Positions 11,432-22,111 of a stretch of 64,000 bases of DNA are shown here, piece by piece. The translations under genes were made by a program, and so were the position numbers. Every line of letters begins with the position of its first letter. Position 1 is the stretch's first letter. Location: positions 2,356,001 to 2,420,000 of the forward strand of contig CM056875.1 in assembly GCA_029876055.1 (NCBI GenBank), written 5' to 3'. Origin of the DNA: Madurella fahalii (taxonomy: Eukaryota; Ascomycota; Sordariomycetes; Sordariales). Below the pieces are notes generated by a model. That model did not search any database, was not told the DNA's origin, and saw nothing but the letters and a program-made list of their open reading frames with translations.

Positions 11432-12649
11432 TTATAGCCCGCTTCGAAGCTTCTGAAGCTGGCTGATAAGACCATAAGCACCATAGCCCTTGTTCTCGGA
11501 CTGGTTACTATCGGCATCTGCATTGCTTCTTCTCGAGCCCGTTTCGATCTCGGGCTTTGCATTGTCGCGTCGGTTCGACTGCTCGACGTCTCGCAGCAAC
11601 TCCCTGTGCTTATCCTCAACCATCTTGGCCAGGCTCTCGATAAACTTGGTGCGACCTTTTTCCTCGGCCGTCCCCTTCCACACGGTTGCCAGCTCCTTGA
11701 GCTCTTCGATCCGGTGGGCGGCGTCTTCGATGCCCTTGATCGGGTCTGAAGTATTGTTGAGAAGGCGGGATATCTCTTCCCGGAGGGATTGAAGCACCTG
11801 CTGCCCCTTCTCCTCGGTGCTGTGGTTCTCGCCGCCGGCATCGGGAGCCGAGACTGAAAGGAACGAGGAGCCGACCGAGACTTCGGAGGGCGGAAACACA
11901 AACTCCATTGCGTCGCCAAATGTCTTGATGACAGATTCCAGACGAGAGCGCACCAGTGTTAGGGTGCGCAACTGAGAAATGTAAGGCGGTTCTTCTGGTG
12001 GTGCCGTTTCCGCAGCGCCGGGCGGAGCCACTGTGTTTTCGGCGGCGGCGGCGGCGGCTGCAGCTGCTGCAGCTAGCGGCGCTGCAACTGAAAGACGTCT
12101 TTGATGCGAAGGAAGGCCATGGCTCTCAGTTGACGTAGAGACTGCAGCCCTTGGACCGGAAATGCTCTCCGTAATGCCCCCCGGTACGAATTTGGCGATT
12201 TCGTCGTCCAAGCCCTCGGAAAGAGTCTCGGCCAGGCCGAGTGTCTCGCCCCGCAAGAGTTCTACCTCGTATGCCAAGCGGCCGCCACTCCGGAGAATAT
12301 CGTTTGTAAGCTCTGTCAGCGTGTTGGTGAGTCTGGTTGTGTGTGCGTTGAGCTGGGAGAGCACAGTTTGGGCCTGGATCGAGACATTGGCCAGCGGCAC
12401 AGCTTCTTGCCGACTTGCACCACCATGGCCTGCTCGATCCGCCGTCTGCAACGGTGGCAAGGTAGTGTTGAGATATGCAGCAGCATCAAACGACGGGCTC
12501 AGGAAATCGTGCAGAAAGGGATCAGCCACGTGGGCCGACTTGGCCTGGACGGCGAGCTTCGACTGCTGCCTCGCATGCACCGCAGCGCTCCTGGTTCCCG
12601 ACGCAGCGCTGCTTTGCCCTCGTCGCGAGGGCTTTGAATCCCACGCCAT
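11432..12649 (-). CDS. Conserved oligomeric Golgi (COG) complex subunit, Cog7-like
   Basis: A single exon codes for 405 residues. COG tethers vesicles for retrograde traffic within the Golgi. The motif HDFLSPSFDAAAYLN near residue 50 matches the FLxxxFDxxxWIN start typical of small COG subunits. It is followed by a helical region (LTNTLTELTNDILRSG and then ELLRGETLGLAETL), and after a low-complexity linker by ISQLRTLTLVRSRLES. That order and spacing resemble human COG7; Cog5 shares the first motif and is the main alternative. The linker holds a poly-Ala run around residues 190-205. The C-terminal half is predicted coiled coil (LREEISRLLNNT, RIEELKELATVWKG). The protein is short compared with animal COG7 (about 770 residues), as expected for fungal members. 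The ATG at 12649 is the first in frame. The next gene upstream, the PARP-E2 fusion, is divergent, 1.2 kb away. Confidence 0.75.
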   Translation of the reverse strand: MAWDSKPSRRGQSSAASGTRSAAVHARQQSKLAVQAKSAHVADPFLHDFLSPSFDAAAYLNTTLPPLQTADRAGHGGASRQEAVPLANVSIQAQTVLSQLNAHTTRLTNTLTELTNDILRSGGRLAYEVELLRGETLGLAETLSEGLDDEIAKFVPGGITESISGPRAAVSTSTESHGLPSHQRRLSVAAPLAAAAAAAAAAAENTVAPPGAAETAPPEEPPYISQLRTLTLVRSRLESVIKTFGDAMEFVFPPSEVSVGSSFLSVSAPDAGGENHSTEEKGQQVLQSLREEISRLLNNTSDPIKGIEDAAHRIEELKELATVWKGTAEEKGRTKFIESLAKMVEDKHRELLRDVEQSNRRDNAKPEIETGSRRSNADADSNQSENKGYGAYGLISQLQKLRSGL

Positions 12650-13841
12650 AGCTTATGGTTGGGAGGTCTCCGATGGCGGTCAGCTAATTTCCTTTCTGTC
12701 TTAATCTTGCAGAGAATGGCCACAGCTTTAGGCCACACCGCGCAGTCCACCGCTCAGTCAAGGGGGTTATTCCGTTGTTTGATGGTGGAGGTTTGGTACA
12801 GTACATGGGCTTGGCATTTGGCGGAGAACCTGGGCCAAGGTAGCGTGCCAAGTGGCAGCCAAGTGGCAACGCGCCCGCTTTCCGCTTGGCTGCGATGGTA
12901 GAGTACCTTGTGCTAGGCTTGAGGAGACAAGACTCCACAAATAACGAGACGACATGGGATCCGGCTGCGTGGAACTGCGAGGATGCTGCCGATGACATGT
13001 GAGTGTTGGGGTGGGAGTTTCGCATCTGTCGTCTCGATGCTTCCATGTCTTGATGAAAGGGGCTGGCAATGCAGCCCTCAGTGCATAAAGGCAATTGCTG
13101 TTCTTTAGGATGCGTGATCATCCCCCGCACTGTGCCTTACATCTGGAAGCTCTTTGGTTATCAAGACGTTTTGTCGCAACGCTCTACAACCTGCCGTATC
13201 CAATCCGCGCCGTCAAGCCCCAGTTCGGCCCATGGCTCATGGGCAGAGGCCGCTTGAGGGACTAAACATTCCGTGGCGTTTGCTCGCAAGGTCCCCGGTT
13301 TGCGTTTCCCCGCCATTGCTGCCTTGACCAGTGCTCTGCCTGAACGCAGCTACGAGTAATCCACAGCCTTGCACCGAGCCAATCTCGGTGAACCTTGTCT
13401 ACGGTGACTCCCTCAAATATACTTTACTTTGTGCGGTGCTTGCCAAGCGTTCAAATATCCGGGCATCAAAGATCGGAGCCTAGGGAGGCTTCTCTCGGGC
13501 TGCTTGGTTCCTCCGCCGTGGCTCTACCGCCAGTCCAGTGCTTCTGAGGCGCGTTGGCCCCGACGGTACAGAAAGACCAACGGTTATGGGCCAAGCACGC
13601 CTCTTTAGAGCCGCCATCGAGTAAGGAATACTCACGGGTCTTCCGACTGACTACCTCTACTTCCTAAGATTTCCCTCTACCGATCTCATTCTTCGCGCAA
13701 TCCGCACCAAACGCTGCTCGACTTCTCCCCCCGACGGCCACATCCGGCGACAAGCCTGTGGAGATATACCGCCCTAGTCGCGGCTAACTTTGCCTTCCTC
13801 TTCTTCTTCGGCTCTGACCTTCCACTCCGCCCACATCGGCT
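12650..13841. other. 1.2-kb divergent promoter region
   Basis: This space separates the COG subunit gene from the PARP-E2 gene and should carry both promoters. The last 150 bases before 13842 are rich in CT and lack ATG, as in many fungal leaders. No gene is supported. Confidence 0.55.
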
Positions 13842-16800
13842 ATGAGCTTCAGGAAATTTAAATCCGATGTTGCGACAGCTGCCCAGAAAGTTGCCGGCGG
13901 CGCTGTCCCAGGAATCGTATCGGTTGCAAACGGTGACTCTGACGGCGAGGTTGTGATCAAATACCACCATGACAGCCTTCCCGCCGCCGTGAGGATACAG
14001 GCGCTCGCTCAACATGTCGCCGAGTATCCTGACGGAAACATATTCATGCTCTGGACTGCCGACGACGATGAGCCGCCCCAGCCTGTGGTGGCCGCCGTTA
14101 AGGCCGCACAGGACTACCTCCTCGGCATGTCGGTCTACGAAATGATTACCGAACTGGCAAGCCGTCTCGAGAAGGAGTTTGCTCATATGAATGGCGAGGA
14201 CGAGACAGCAACCGACGCCGATGTCGATGTTGACGAAGATGACGACGACTACGATGCAGCCTATGATTCCGACTATCTCTCTAACGGAGAAGAATTCGGA
14301 CTGTCAGTCTTGGCTGAGCGGCCCGCCCAGGAGAAGCCGGGGCTTTCGGCACAGCAGGAGATGTTGCTCAGTCGCGTCAGGCGAGACCTACGGCAGGTGA
14401 AGCAAGCGGGCTATAAGGTCGGCTTTCTCGATTCTTTCGGTCGCACCGCCAACTCGGGGCTTGTATCCATCTCCATCCGGGCCGACAAGTTGGCACTCTC
14501 AGACGAGGCCATGGAAGCTTGGGACGTCAAGTTGGACGAGTACATTGTACTGCTTCTCCGCTTCGAGAGAGCCTACGATCCTCTGGAGCGCATCCTCGAA
14601 CAGGCTGCGGCCCACACCGCGGTCACGTTCCGCATCGGCAAGTGCAACAGATACAAACCGTCAATCACCCAAGCTTTGGGTGCATTTGCCAAGTCTCACC
14701 GACCTATACCTGGACCCAATACCGAGTCGGCCGGGACGTACTCTGGTTCTGGCGCCGACACGTTTGAGAAGCTATTCATCTCCAACTCGCTGGACGGGTT
14801 CCTGAACGAGAGTTTCCTGTCCCTGTTAAAGCTCCGCGAAACCCGGAGGTTGAGTTGGGAAGAGGCCAATGAGCTTTTTCTGACCAAGATTGGGTTCCTT
14901 GCTGAAGAACAGCCCGACACTGACGTCTTGGAAGGGGCCAGTCCCGATAGCGAACCCCCGGTTCCCGGTCTCACCGCCGAACAGCATCAAGTTCTCGGTC
15001 CAGACCATCTGCTGGACAGAGGCCCGGCCAGTGAGCGTAGCTTCCCGCTCATCGCGATGCAATTCGCCATGCGGTACTTTGTCAAATGCACTGAATACTG
15101 CCTGAGATGCCATCGCCGGCTTGAGAAAGGCTTCGAAGCTCTCCGGCCGTACGTCTGCTCCGACCCTCTGTGCTTATTCCAGTACATGGCCATGGGATTC
15201 GGCCCCAGCATCGAGCACGAAATTCTCACCGAACCCTATGTTGTCGACCTCTTGGTTAGCATGTGTTACGCCGCCGTCCAACCATACTATGTCAATCACA
15301 CGTTAGGGTCGAATTCGGCGGCAACTAAACTCCCCATCCGCACCCTCCCGGTCGGGTTGCGCCTTCAGGTCCCAAATCTATCCGACGTAACATTCACTCC
15401 CATCAAGGCAAAAGTAATAGGCAACATGCGTCTTTTGTTTGACGATGAAGGCGCTAGGCACTTGAGTGCGAGTTTGGCCCCTGCGAAATGGGTCGCGTTC
15501 CGCAAGCCCCAGCAGGCTCTAACATATCATGCACGCATACTGGAGGTCAGCCAAGCTTCCAAGTCGGCCGTGGTTGAGGTAATGGTATGTACCATCCTGA
15601 CTTCTGATATTGCGTGTACTGCTGTCCTGGCCTCGACGAGCCCGTCTAGAGAGGGGATGGTGTAACTGACATAGTGGCTCAGGGAGAATCCTCCGTCCGC
15701 TGGGGTACCGGGCAGCTTATTTTCACCGCTCCTGCCGCGGTTCAGGCACCGGCTCAGGGGGGGAAAGAAGACTGCGACGTCTTCCCGTACGATACTGACT
15801 TCGACTCACTTGAGGACACCGACAAAGGGACTATCATGCGCCATATTCTAGACACACTTCCACCCATCCTCGACATAGAGGAGTGGCTGACCGCACACCC
15901 GCACCATAGCTTCCGCTCCATGAATCGCATCTCCCCGGCTGCTGCATCGCTTCTGCAGTGGATCGTGTCTTCGAACCGTTCCTGTATCTTTCAAGTCGAC
16001 CGGTCACGGATCGTAACACGACATCTCTTCGAAGACGGCAATAACCATAGGCTTGCTTCCCAGTTGGCCGGCAGGGGTAGGAATCGGGAGCACGAACGTA
16101 TCCCGGGCATGGATGGATGGGTTCAATTTCGCTTCGCTCAAGGCTCGCCGGACAAGGAATTGCGGTTCAACCGGGCGCTCAAAGAGGTGGCTGAAAAGGT
16201 ATCCCTCGGGGCCCATCCGACAATCTTTGCGTGGCACGGAAGCAACATGGCCAACTGGCATAGTATCGTGCGGACCGGCTTGGACTACCAGGATACCAGG
16301 AACGGGCGTGCTTACGGGAACGGCGTCTACTTCAGTCCCCATTTCGACACGAGTACCGGCTACTCCAGCGGCGGCCAATGCTGGCCAAATTCAGACCTCT
16401 TGATTTCCACTTGTCTGAGCCTGAACGAGATTATCAATGCACCGGAGCAGTTTGTGTCAAAGAACCCGCACTACGTGGTATCTCAGCTTGACTGGCACCA
16501 ATGCCGCTATCTGTTTGTCAAGGCGAGCGCCGGATGGGGCCGGCTATCCCTCGATCAGCCGACGAGCGTGGCCACGAATAACCCAGACCAGGAGTGGTAT
16601 CCGCAAGCGCCAGGGGCCGAGGTCCGTGGGCCGTCCGGCCAGCCATTGCAGATCCCGGTGTCTGCCATTCCACTCCGAACCATTAGTGTGGAGGCGGACA
16701 AGGGACCGAGCTCTTCGAAGCGGACGATACAGGGTTTGGAAGACAGCGACAATGACGATGGCGAGGACGTCTCGATCCTATTTACCGATGACGAGTTTAA

Positions 16801-17612
16801 TGTTTCCCGTAGCCCGCCAGTCAAGAAACCGGCATCCCGCGCATCTAGTATAGACGGTGAGATCGCTCGAGAAAAGTATGTGAGCTCTAGCAAAACCCCT
16901 ACTGCAGCAGAAGCTAACATACAACCGCAGAGGTGCTGCCGGACCGCCCACGCCGGCCAGCATTGACAAGTCGCTAACAGACTTTGAACCGGGAGCTCTG
17001 GATCTATCGAGTCTTCCTCGCCTCGAACCGCCGACCTCTTCGACAGGCGTAGCCTCCAAAGCATTGTCTCGCGAGTTCCACAACTTACACAGCATTCAGG
17101 CCAAGACGGCGCTCCACGAACTGGGCTGGTACATGGACTTTGGCCAGATTACCAATCTCTTCCAGTGGATTGTCGAGTTCCACAGCTTCGACCTGTCCCT
17201 ACCGCTGGCGCAGGACATGAAACGGGCCGGCGTCACGTCAGTCGTCGTCGAGATGCGGTTCCCCGCCGATTTCCCCTTTAACCCCCCGTTCGTGCGTGTC
17301 ATCCGGCCGCGGTTCCTTCCCTTCGCCATGGGCGGCGGCGGGCACGTTACAGCGGGCGGGGCCATGTGCATGGAGCTCCTGACCAGCTCCGGGTGGAGCC
17401 CAGCCAACAGCATGGAGAGCGTATTCCTCCAAGTCCGGATGGCGATGTGCAACCTCGAGCCAATGCCGGCGCGGCTAGATCCGAGCGTCCGCAAAGACGG
17501 GCCTCGGATTGACTACGGGATTGGCGAGGCGATTGAAGCATTTACTCGGGCTGCGAGGGCGCATGGCTGGGCGATACCGGCGGATTTGCAGCGCACGGCG
17601 AACGGCGTTTAA
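13842..17612 (+). CDS. PARP catalytic domain fused to a ubiquitin-conjugating (E2) domain
   Basis: Exons 13842..15584, 15683..16875 and 16931..17612 give 1205 residues. Intron 1 has donor GTATGT and acceptor CTCAG; intron 2 has GTATGT, GCTAAC and CGCAG. The N-terminal ~400 residues are of unknown fold, with an acidic run (DVDVDEDDDD) near 127-137. A likely zinc motif C-x2-C-x15-C-x4-C (C420, C423, C439, C444) precedes FQYMAMGFGPSIEHEI, a block I associate with PARP6/8-type proteins. The PARP catalytic part has H766 (HGSN) and Y797 (GNGVYFSP), the first two members of the H-Y-x triad. The third position is not Glu as far as I can judge, so mono-ADP-ribosylation is likelier than polymer formation. 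The last ~180 residues are an E2 fold like UBE2Q, with PADFPFNPPFVRVI and the probable active Cys C1125 in GGAMCMELL. A role joining ADP-ribosylation and ubiquitination is inferred. This fusion type is known in fungi but hardly studied. Confidence 0.9.
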
Positions 17613-18279
17613 ATGGTGAATGTTATTTGCCGGGCGTTCGGCCCATGGTTTATTTGGCCGAGGAGGAGGATATCTGTCTATGGCGCTAATAAAGGAGCGC
17701 ATCTCATGCATTCAGTATAGATTGGATGGGAGTAACTGGTTGTCAAGGCCAGGCAAGGCCATCAGGCGAATAAGGAGGAATGTCTACTACCTTTTTATGC
17801 TTTGCACAGCATCATATACAGCGCACAAAGAAGAACAAATGATTGCACTGAAATCCCTTGAAGCTTGATATGTGGATGGTGTGCTTTCTCAGCGGCAACT
17901 GGCGTTTGTGCCCGGTTCGCCTCCCAGCTTCCAGACCCAGGAGACCCAGTATGACGGCTGCCGCAATCAGTTATGTCCCGTAATTACTGTATCCATGAGC
18001 TATGCGCACTTGGAGCTACCCCTGTCCCGAGGCGCGGGACAAGCTGTCAGCCTCACCCCGCATCAGCCTTGCCCGCCAATTCCAGCCGGGCCCCTCACCT
18101 CCAAAATTTCAGCAGCTGCCCAAAGAAGGCCACTAATAAACCTGTCCAAAGGGAGAGTTGCCGCTTTGTCAAGGGGCTACTTCTTCTCTGCTAAACCGCC
18201 TCCCCGCAATTCAATTCTAGACGCTGCTGATAATAATATTTTTCTTTTTTACTCCCCCCCAAAAAGAAGAAAAAGGAAG
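17613..18279. other. Intergenic region and promoter of the Rrp42 gene
   Basis: No gene is supported. The Rrp42 reading frame happens to stay open upstream to 17872, but that stretch has no conserved features and a biased composition. The TTTCTTTT and A-rich sequence just before 18280 looks like a fungal leader. Confidence 0.6.
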
Positions 18280-19557
18280 ATGGCATCAACGCAACACGTT
18301 CTTCTCTCACCCGCCGAGCTCGCCTACCTGCACGCGTCGCTCAGCCTAACGCCGCCCATCCGACCCGACGGCCGCACACCGACACAGTTCCGGCCCCTGA
18401 TAGCCGAGACGGGGATTCTCCCCGGCACAAACGGCAGCGCGCGCATCTGCTTTGCGGACGGTACCGAGGCGATTGTGGGAGTCAAAGCCGAGGTGGAGAA
18501 GACAAGGTCACGGCACGACGATGAGACCGTGTATGTCGAGGGCGGCAGCAGTGGCGATAACGATGATGGCGATGATGAGGGCGAGGAGGCAAAGAACGAT
18601 GGCACAAGAAGGACAGGAGAATCCGACTGGGTCGAGATGACTGTCGAGATCCCCGGCCTGCGCGACGACGATTCAGGAACAGCCTTTCTCGCGGCGATAC
18701 TAAGCGAGGCATTGCTAGCTGATGGTGGGTTCGCAAAGAGGCTATGGATCAACCGGCGGTTTCATTGGAAGCTCTATCTGGACGTACGTCCTTTCCCCCA
18801 AACTCCCCTATACAAGCCGCTCTCCCCAACTGACACATCCATTCTCTTAACATCCCAACAGATAATCCTCATCTCCCCACCCCTCTCGTACCCTCTCCCC
18901 CTCCTCTCCCTCACCACCCACCTCGCCCTCCTCTCGACCCGCCTCCCCCGCCTCAAATCCGAGGGCGACGAAGACCCCTTCTTCGACGACGACTGGGCCG
19001 CCGCGCCCTATCTCTTTCCCCGGCAGACCAACAACAACAGCAGCAGCAGCAGCAACACCAACACCAACAAACCCCAGAAACACGTCGGAAACCCCACCAG
19101 CACCCACCGCCCGCCCATCACCCTCCTGGTCATGGCCGTAGCCAACAACATCATCTTCGACCCGTCCAAGGAAGAGCTCGCCGTGGCCGACGTGGCCTTG
19201 GCGGTATCCGTCACGTCGACATCATCATCATCATCAGCAGTAGCAGACGCCGCAGAGTCGGGGGGAGGGAGGGATCTGAGGCTGCTGTCCATCCGGACGA
19301 TCGACCCGCCCTCGCGGCTCACCCCGCCCGGCGTGGCCAACGCGAGTAACAGTGCGTATGGCGTGGGTAGTAATGGGAACGGGAAGGCGGCGGCGGAGGG
19401 GAGGATGGGAGAAGGGGAGGCGGTGGAGGGGGTGTGGAGGGCTCCGCGGGGCGGCGCAAAGCGCGGGGTGATGGGGGCGTTGGTGCAAAAGGTTCTTGAG
19501 AAGGGGGGAGTGGTGGACGAGGTGTTGGATGCGTTGGAAGGGGTGGATTTGGGGTAG
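18280..19557 (+). CDS. RRP42: Exosome complex component Rrp42 (RNase PH family)
   Basis: Exons 18280..18783 and 18862..19557 give 399 residues. Rrp42 is one of six RNase-PH-like subunits of the ring of the 3'-5' RNA exosome, acting in nucleus and cytoplasm on rRNA, snoRNA and mRNA; the eukaryotic subunit is structural. Matching features are the start LSPAELAYLHASL, the RPDGRTPTQFRPL motif, then GTNGSARICFADGTEAIVGVKAEV, the segment INRRFHWKLYLD, and after the intron PPLSYPLPLLSLTTHLAL. The C-terminal part continues with PITLLVMAVANNIIFDPSKEE. The protein is longer than yeast Rrp42 (265 residues) because of acidic and Ser/Asn-rich inserts (near 85-110 and 245-260) and a Gly-rich tail. The 78-base intron (GTACGT...CAACAG) is a multiple of three and has no stop, so failure to splice would keep the frame open. 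The ATG at 18280 directly precedes the conserved part. Confidence 0.92.
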   Translation: MASTQHVLLSPAELAYLHASLSLTPPIRPDGRTPTQFRPLIAETGILPGTNGSARICFADGTEAIVGVKAEVEKTRSRHDDETVYVEGGSSGDNDDGDDEGEEAKNDGTRRTGESDWVEMTVEIPGLRDDDSGTAFLAAILSEALLADGGFAKRLWINRRFHWKLYLDVRPFPQTPLYKPLSPTDTSILLTSQQIILISPPLSYPLPLLSLTTHLALLSTRLPRLKSEGDEDPFFDDDWAAAPYLFPRQTNNNSSSSSNTNTNKPQKHVGNPTSTHRPPITLLVMAVANNIIFDPSKEELAVADVALAVSVTSTSSSSSAVADAAESGGGRDLRLLSIRTIDPPSRLTPPGVANASNSAYGVGSNGNGKAAAEGRMGEGEAVEGVWRAPRGGAKRGVMGALVQKVLEKGGVVDEVLDALEGVDLG

Positions 19558-19743
19558 TGTGCCCCCCTCCCCCCACTGAAAGAAAGGGAACCGGGGGTTG
19601 GAGTGAACGTTTTTTACTTCGCCTCATTTTTTTTTTCCCCCGCCCTCCCTTCCCGTGTCCATCAAACCCCCCGGAGTGGTAATGTACAATATATCATGCA
19701 CACAGTCGTTCGGCACGACTAAGCACGCCCACAACAAACAAAA

Positions 19744-20641
19744 TCACCAGATACCCAACCGTTTCTGCTTGACCTTTTCCACCACCGCCTGCCTCTCCTC
19801 CTCGGTCAGCCGCCGTCCCTTCTCATCTGACTCTGCCACTGCTTCGACGACCCCCTCCGGTTGTTCCCCGACCGCTTCCCCTTCCGCTTCTACTCCCTCC
19901 GCCTGCATCTCCTCATCCGACTTGATCTTGGCCATCGGCTGGTTGAACAAGCCCATCTCGTCGGGGAGGCCGTGCGCCTTGCGGTAGGCGGCGCGCTTGG
20001 CCACGTCGTCGACGTTGCGCTTGCGCTTCTCGGTGATCTTGGCGTTCTTGTGCGCCTCGTGCAGGCGCAGCACCTCGATCAGCATGCGCAGCGAGCTAAT
20101 GGGGTGCCAGAGATAGTCTGACGCCGGGGGGAGCATGTCGGCGAAGGGCGAGGTGTGCTTGAAGTTGAGCGCGAAAGTCCAGATGGCGAGGCCGCTTAGG
20201 GTTCCCTGCGGAGATGTGTAAGTTTCGGTTTTATCTATATAGGGCCGTGAAAGGGAGGGATGGCCCGGGGGGGTTGAGATTACGCACCACCGTGATCGCT
20301 ACGTGGATCCAGCGGCTGTGAAAGAACCAGTGCGCCCACGTCCCCTGGGGGGCCATCATGCCCGGGTAGTCCGTCTGCCTTTGGACTTTGACCTCGTCGT
20401 CGCTGAGGTCACCGCCATAGTGACGCGGGGTGGTCTTCCGGGGCAGGCGGGAGCCGTGGGAGGGCGGGTTAAAGCGCTCGGGTTTCTCGAGCACGCGCTG
20501 GCCGGCTGGTTTACTGCTGCTGCTGGATAACCGGAGGAAGATGTGGCGTGGAGCGGAGGCGGCAGATGTCGGAACCCGGCGCCATATCAGGCCGGATTGC
20601 GGTAGTAGGAACCGCGGGATGGATGCCGTTGCGGAGGCCAT
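19744..20641 (-). CDS. Predicted mitochondrial membrane protein of unknown function
   Basis: Exons 20641..20288 and 20205..19744 give 271 residues. The intron (82 bases) has donor GTGCGT and acceptor CCGCAG at phase 0 and joins HVAITV to GTLSGLAIW. The first ~45 residues are rich in Arg, Ser and Ala with no acidic residues, as in a mitochondrial presequence. A polar stretch (GGDLSDDEVKVQRQTDYPG) leads to one hydrophobic segment, IHVAITVGTLSGLAIWTFAL, around residues 112-131. A charged helical region follows (RMLIEVLRLHEAHKNAKI, KRKRNVDDVAKRAAYRK), then an acidic Glu/Val-rich tail. This resembles conserved fungal single-pass inner-membrane proteins. I cannot name the family. It is divergent from cytochrome c with a 0.7-kb shared upstream region, which fits joint regulation but does not prove it. 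Confidence 0.8.
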
Positions 20642-21338
20642 GGCTATCTTTGGTGGGTGGGGGCGTTTCGGCGGGGAGGCAGGTCCGGTCCGGATCCGGA
20701 TCCGGGCGCGTCACAGGATAGGGACTATCTTTTCCCTTCGCCTCAGAAGCAATGCATTGGCACCGGACAGGCGGCGAGTGACACCTGGGCGGTCCGGCGT
20801 CGGCAATCGGCGGAGCGGTCGACGTTGGGTTGCGGCTCAATCGGGAGACGGATGAGAGTGGACAGGAAAAAAGACCATGTGCGTCAGTGCTGCAAGGCTC
20901 CAGGTTGCTGGCTCAATGTGGCTAGCGCCGTTTGTACCTTGCTTTCGTACTTTTTCTGTCAGCACCGCAAGCTCGGACGACGGGAGTGCTGCTGGGCATT
21001 TCCGGCTTTGCCCGTCACAATGACTAACGCTTGGGTGCTGATTGGTCGGTGTATAGAAACGGTGGAGACTTTTTCTCGTGCACCGGCCGTGGCGCTCTTT
21101 GGATGGATGCAAGCTTGGCAAAGGTCATCGTTTGCAAGCCGCAGCGCAGAAAATTCCGGCAGGCCGCTGGCGCAGGGCCTGTGACCAACAAAATAACACG
21201 CCTGACTTTTTTTTTCTTCGCCTTTTTTTTCTCTCTCACGACCCAGTCAAGTTTCCTTCCTCAGCAACAAATTACTCACCATCCCTCCGCCAACACTCGT
21301 TCTTACGAATCTCGATATCATAATACCAAACCGTCAAC
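20642..21338. promoter_or_regulatory. Shared divergent promoter of a mitochondrial protein gene and cytochrome c
   Basis: This 697-base space separates two divergent genes for mitochondrial proteins. An ATTGG (CCAAT on the minus strand) lies at 21041-21045. CCAAT is the core bound by the HAP/CBC complex, a known activator of respiratory genes. The CT/T-rich tract at 21208-21237 is a typical fungal leader for the cytochrome c transcript. Function is inferred from position. Confidence 0.4.
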
Positions 21339-22111
21339 ATGGGCTACAGCGCAGGTGGGTTCTGGCCAGTTCTTGCTCCATTGCGCGTCATCGGTTTCTG
21401 CTGGGCTCGTCGTTGCGAGCGATGAAATAGCTCGACTACCCCGAGCCATTGGCACCCCATATGTGGCCAAGGGGTGTTGAGAATTCCTCGTCTCGCAATG
21501 GCAGGCTATGTTCCTCGAGAGGCTCGCCTGTTCGTCCGCTATTGCCCGCCAAAGCCATCGCGCCCGCCATCCACGATCACTGCGCCATTTTCCCGGCGCA
21601 CATCGAACCGCGGAACGGCGAAGAGCAATATGTGGCCGAGGGAGCTGCATAACAGAACGAGCTTGTCGAGGAACACTCCAGGAACACCAGCTTCGCATCC
21701 GACGGACCAGCTAACGCAGCAACAGGTGACTCCAAGAAGGGTGCCAACCTCTTCAAGACGCGCTGCGCGCAGTGCCACACCCTCGAGGCCGGCGGCGGCA
21801 ACAAGATCGGCCCCGCGCTCCACGGCCTGTTCGGCCGCAAGACCGGCTCGGTCGAGGGCTACGCCTACACCGATGCCAACAAGCAGAAGGGCATCGTCTG
21901 GGACGAGAACACCCTCTTTGACTACCTCGAGAACCCCAAGAAGTATATCCCCGGCACCAAGATGGCCTTTGGCGGTCTCAAGAAGGACAAGGACAGGAAT
22001 GACCTGATCACGTACGTTTGGACTCTACTTCCGTACCCTACTTTCGCCGCTCCCGCCCATCTAGATATGCTAACGATACTCTACAGTTTCCTCAAGGAGT
22101 CGACAGCATAA
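21339..22111 (+). CDS. cyc-1: Cytochrome c
   Basis: Exons 21339..21354, 21726..22011 and 22087..22111 give 108 residues, the normal length for filamentous fungi. The protein carries electrons from complex III to cytochrome oxidase in the mitochondrial intermembrane space. The heme site CAQCH and the axial Met in GTKMAFGG are present, with the conserved FKTRCAQCHTL, GPALHGLFGR and KYIPGTKMAF blocks. It starts MGYSAGDSKKGANLF. Intron 1 is long (371 bases) and sits after only five codons, with CTAAC before CAACAG; intron 2 (75 bases) has GTACGT, GCTAAC and CTACAG. The last exon encodes only the end of the protein, FLKESTA. No cleavable presequence is present, as expected because import depends on heme attachment. 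The symbol follows Neurospora usage. Confidence 0.97.

Noticed and set aside
15585..15682. Reading the PARP region as two separate genes (13842-15665 and 15674-16966)
   Set aside because: A good intron (GTATGT to CTCAG, 98 bases) joins them at phase 0, and the family architecture expects one protein.
16931..17612. E2 domain as a separate small gene starting at 17064
   Set aside because: No ATG starts that frame, while the intron at 16876-16930 with GCTAAC and CGCAG links it in frame to the PARP exon.
17872..18279. Upstream continuation of the Rrp42 frame
   Set aside because: The frame is open by chance. Family similarity begins at the ATG at 18280, and the upstream text is not conserved in character.
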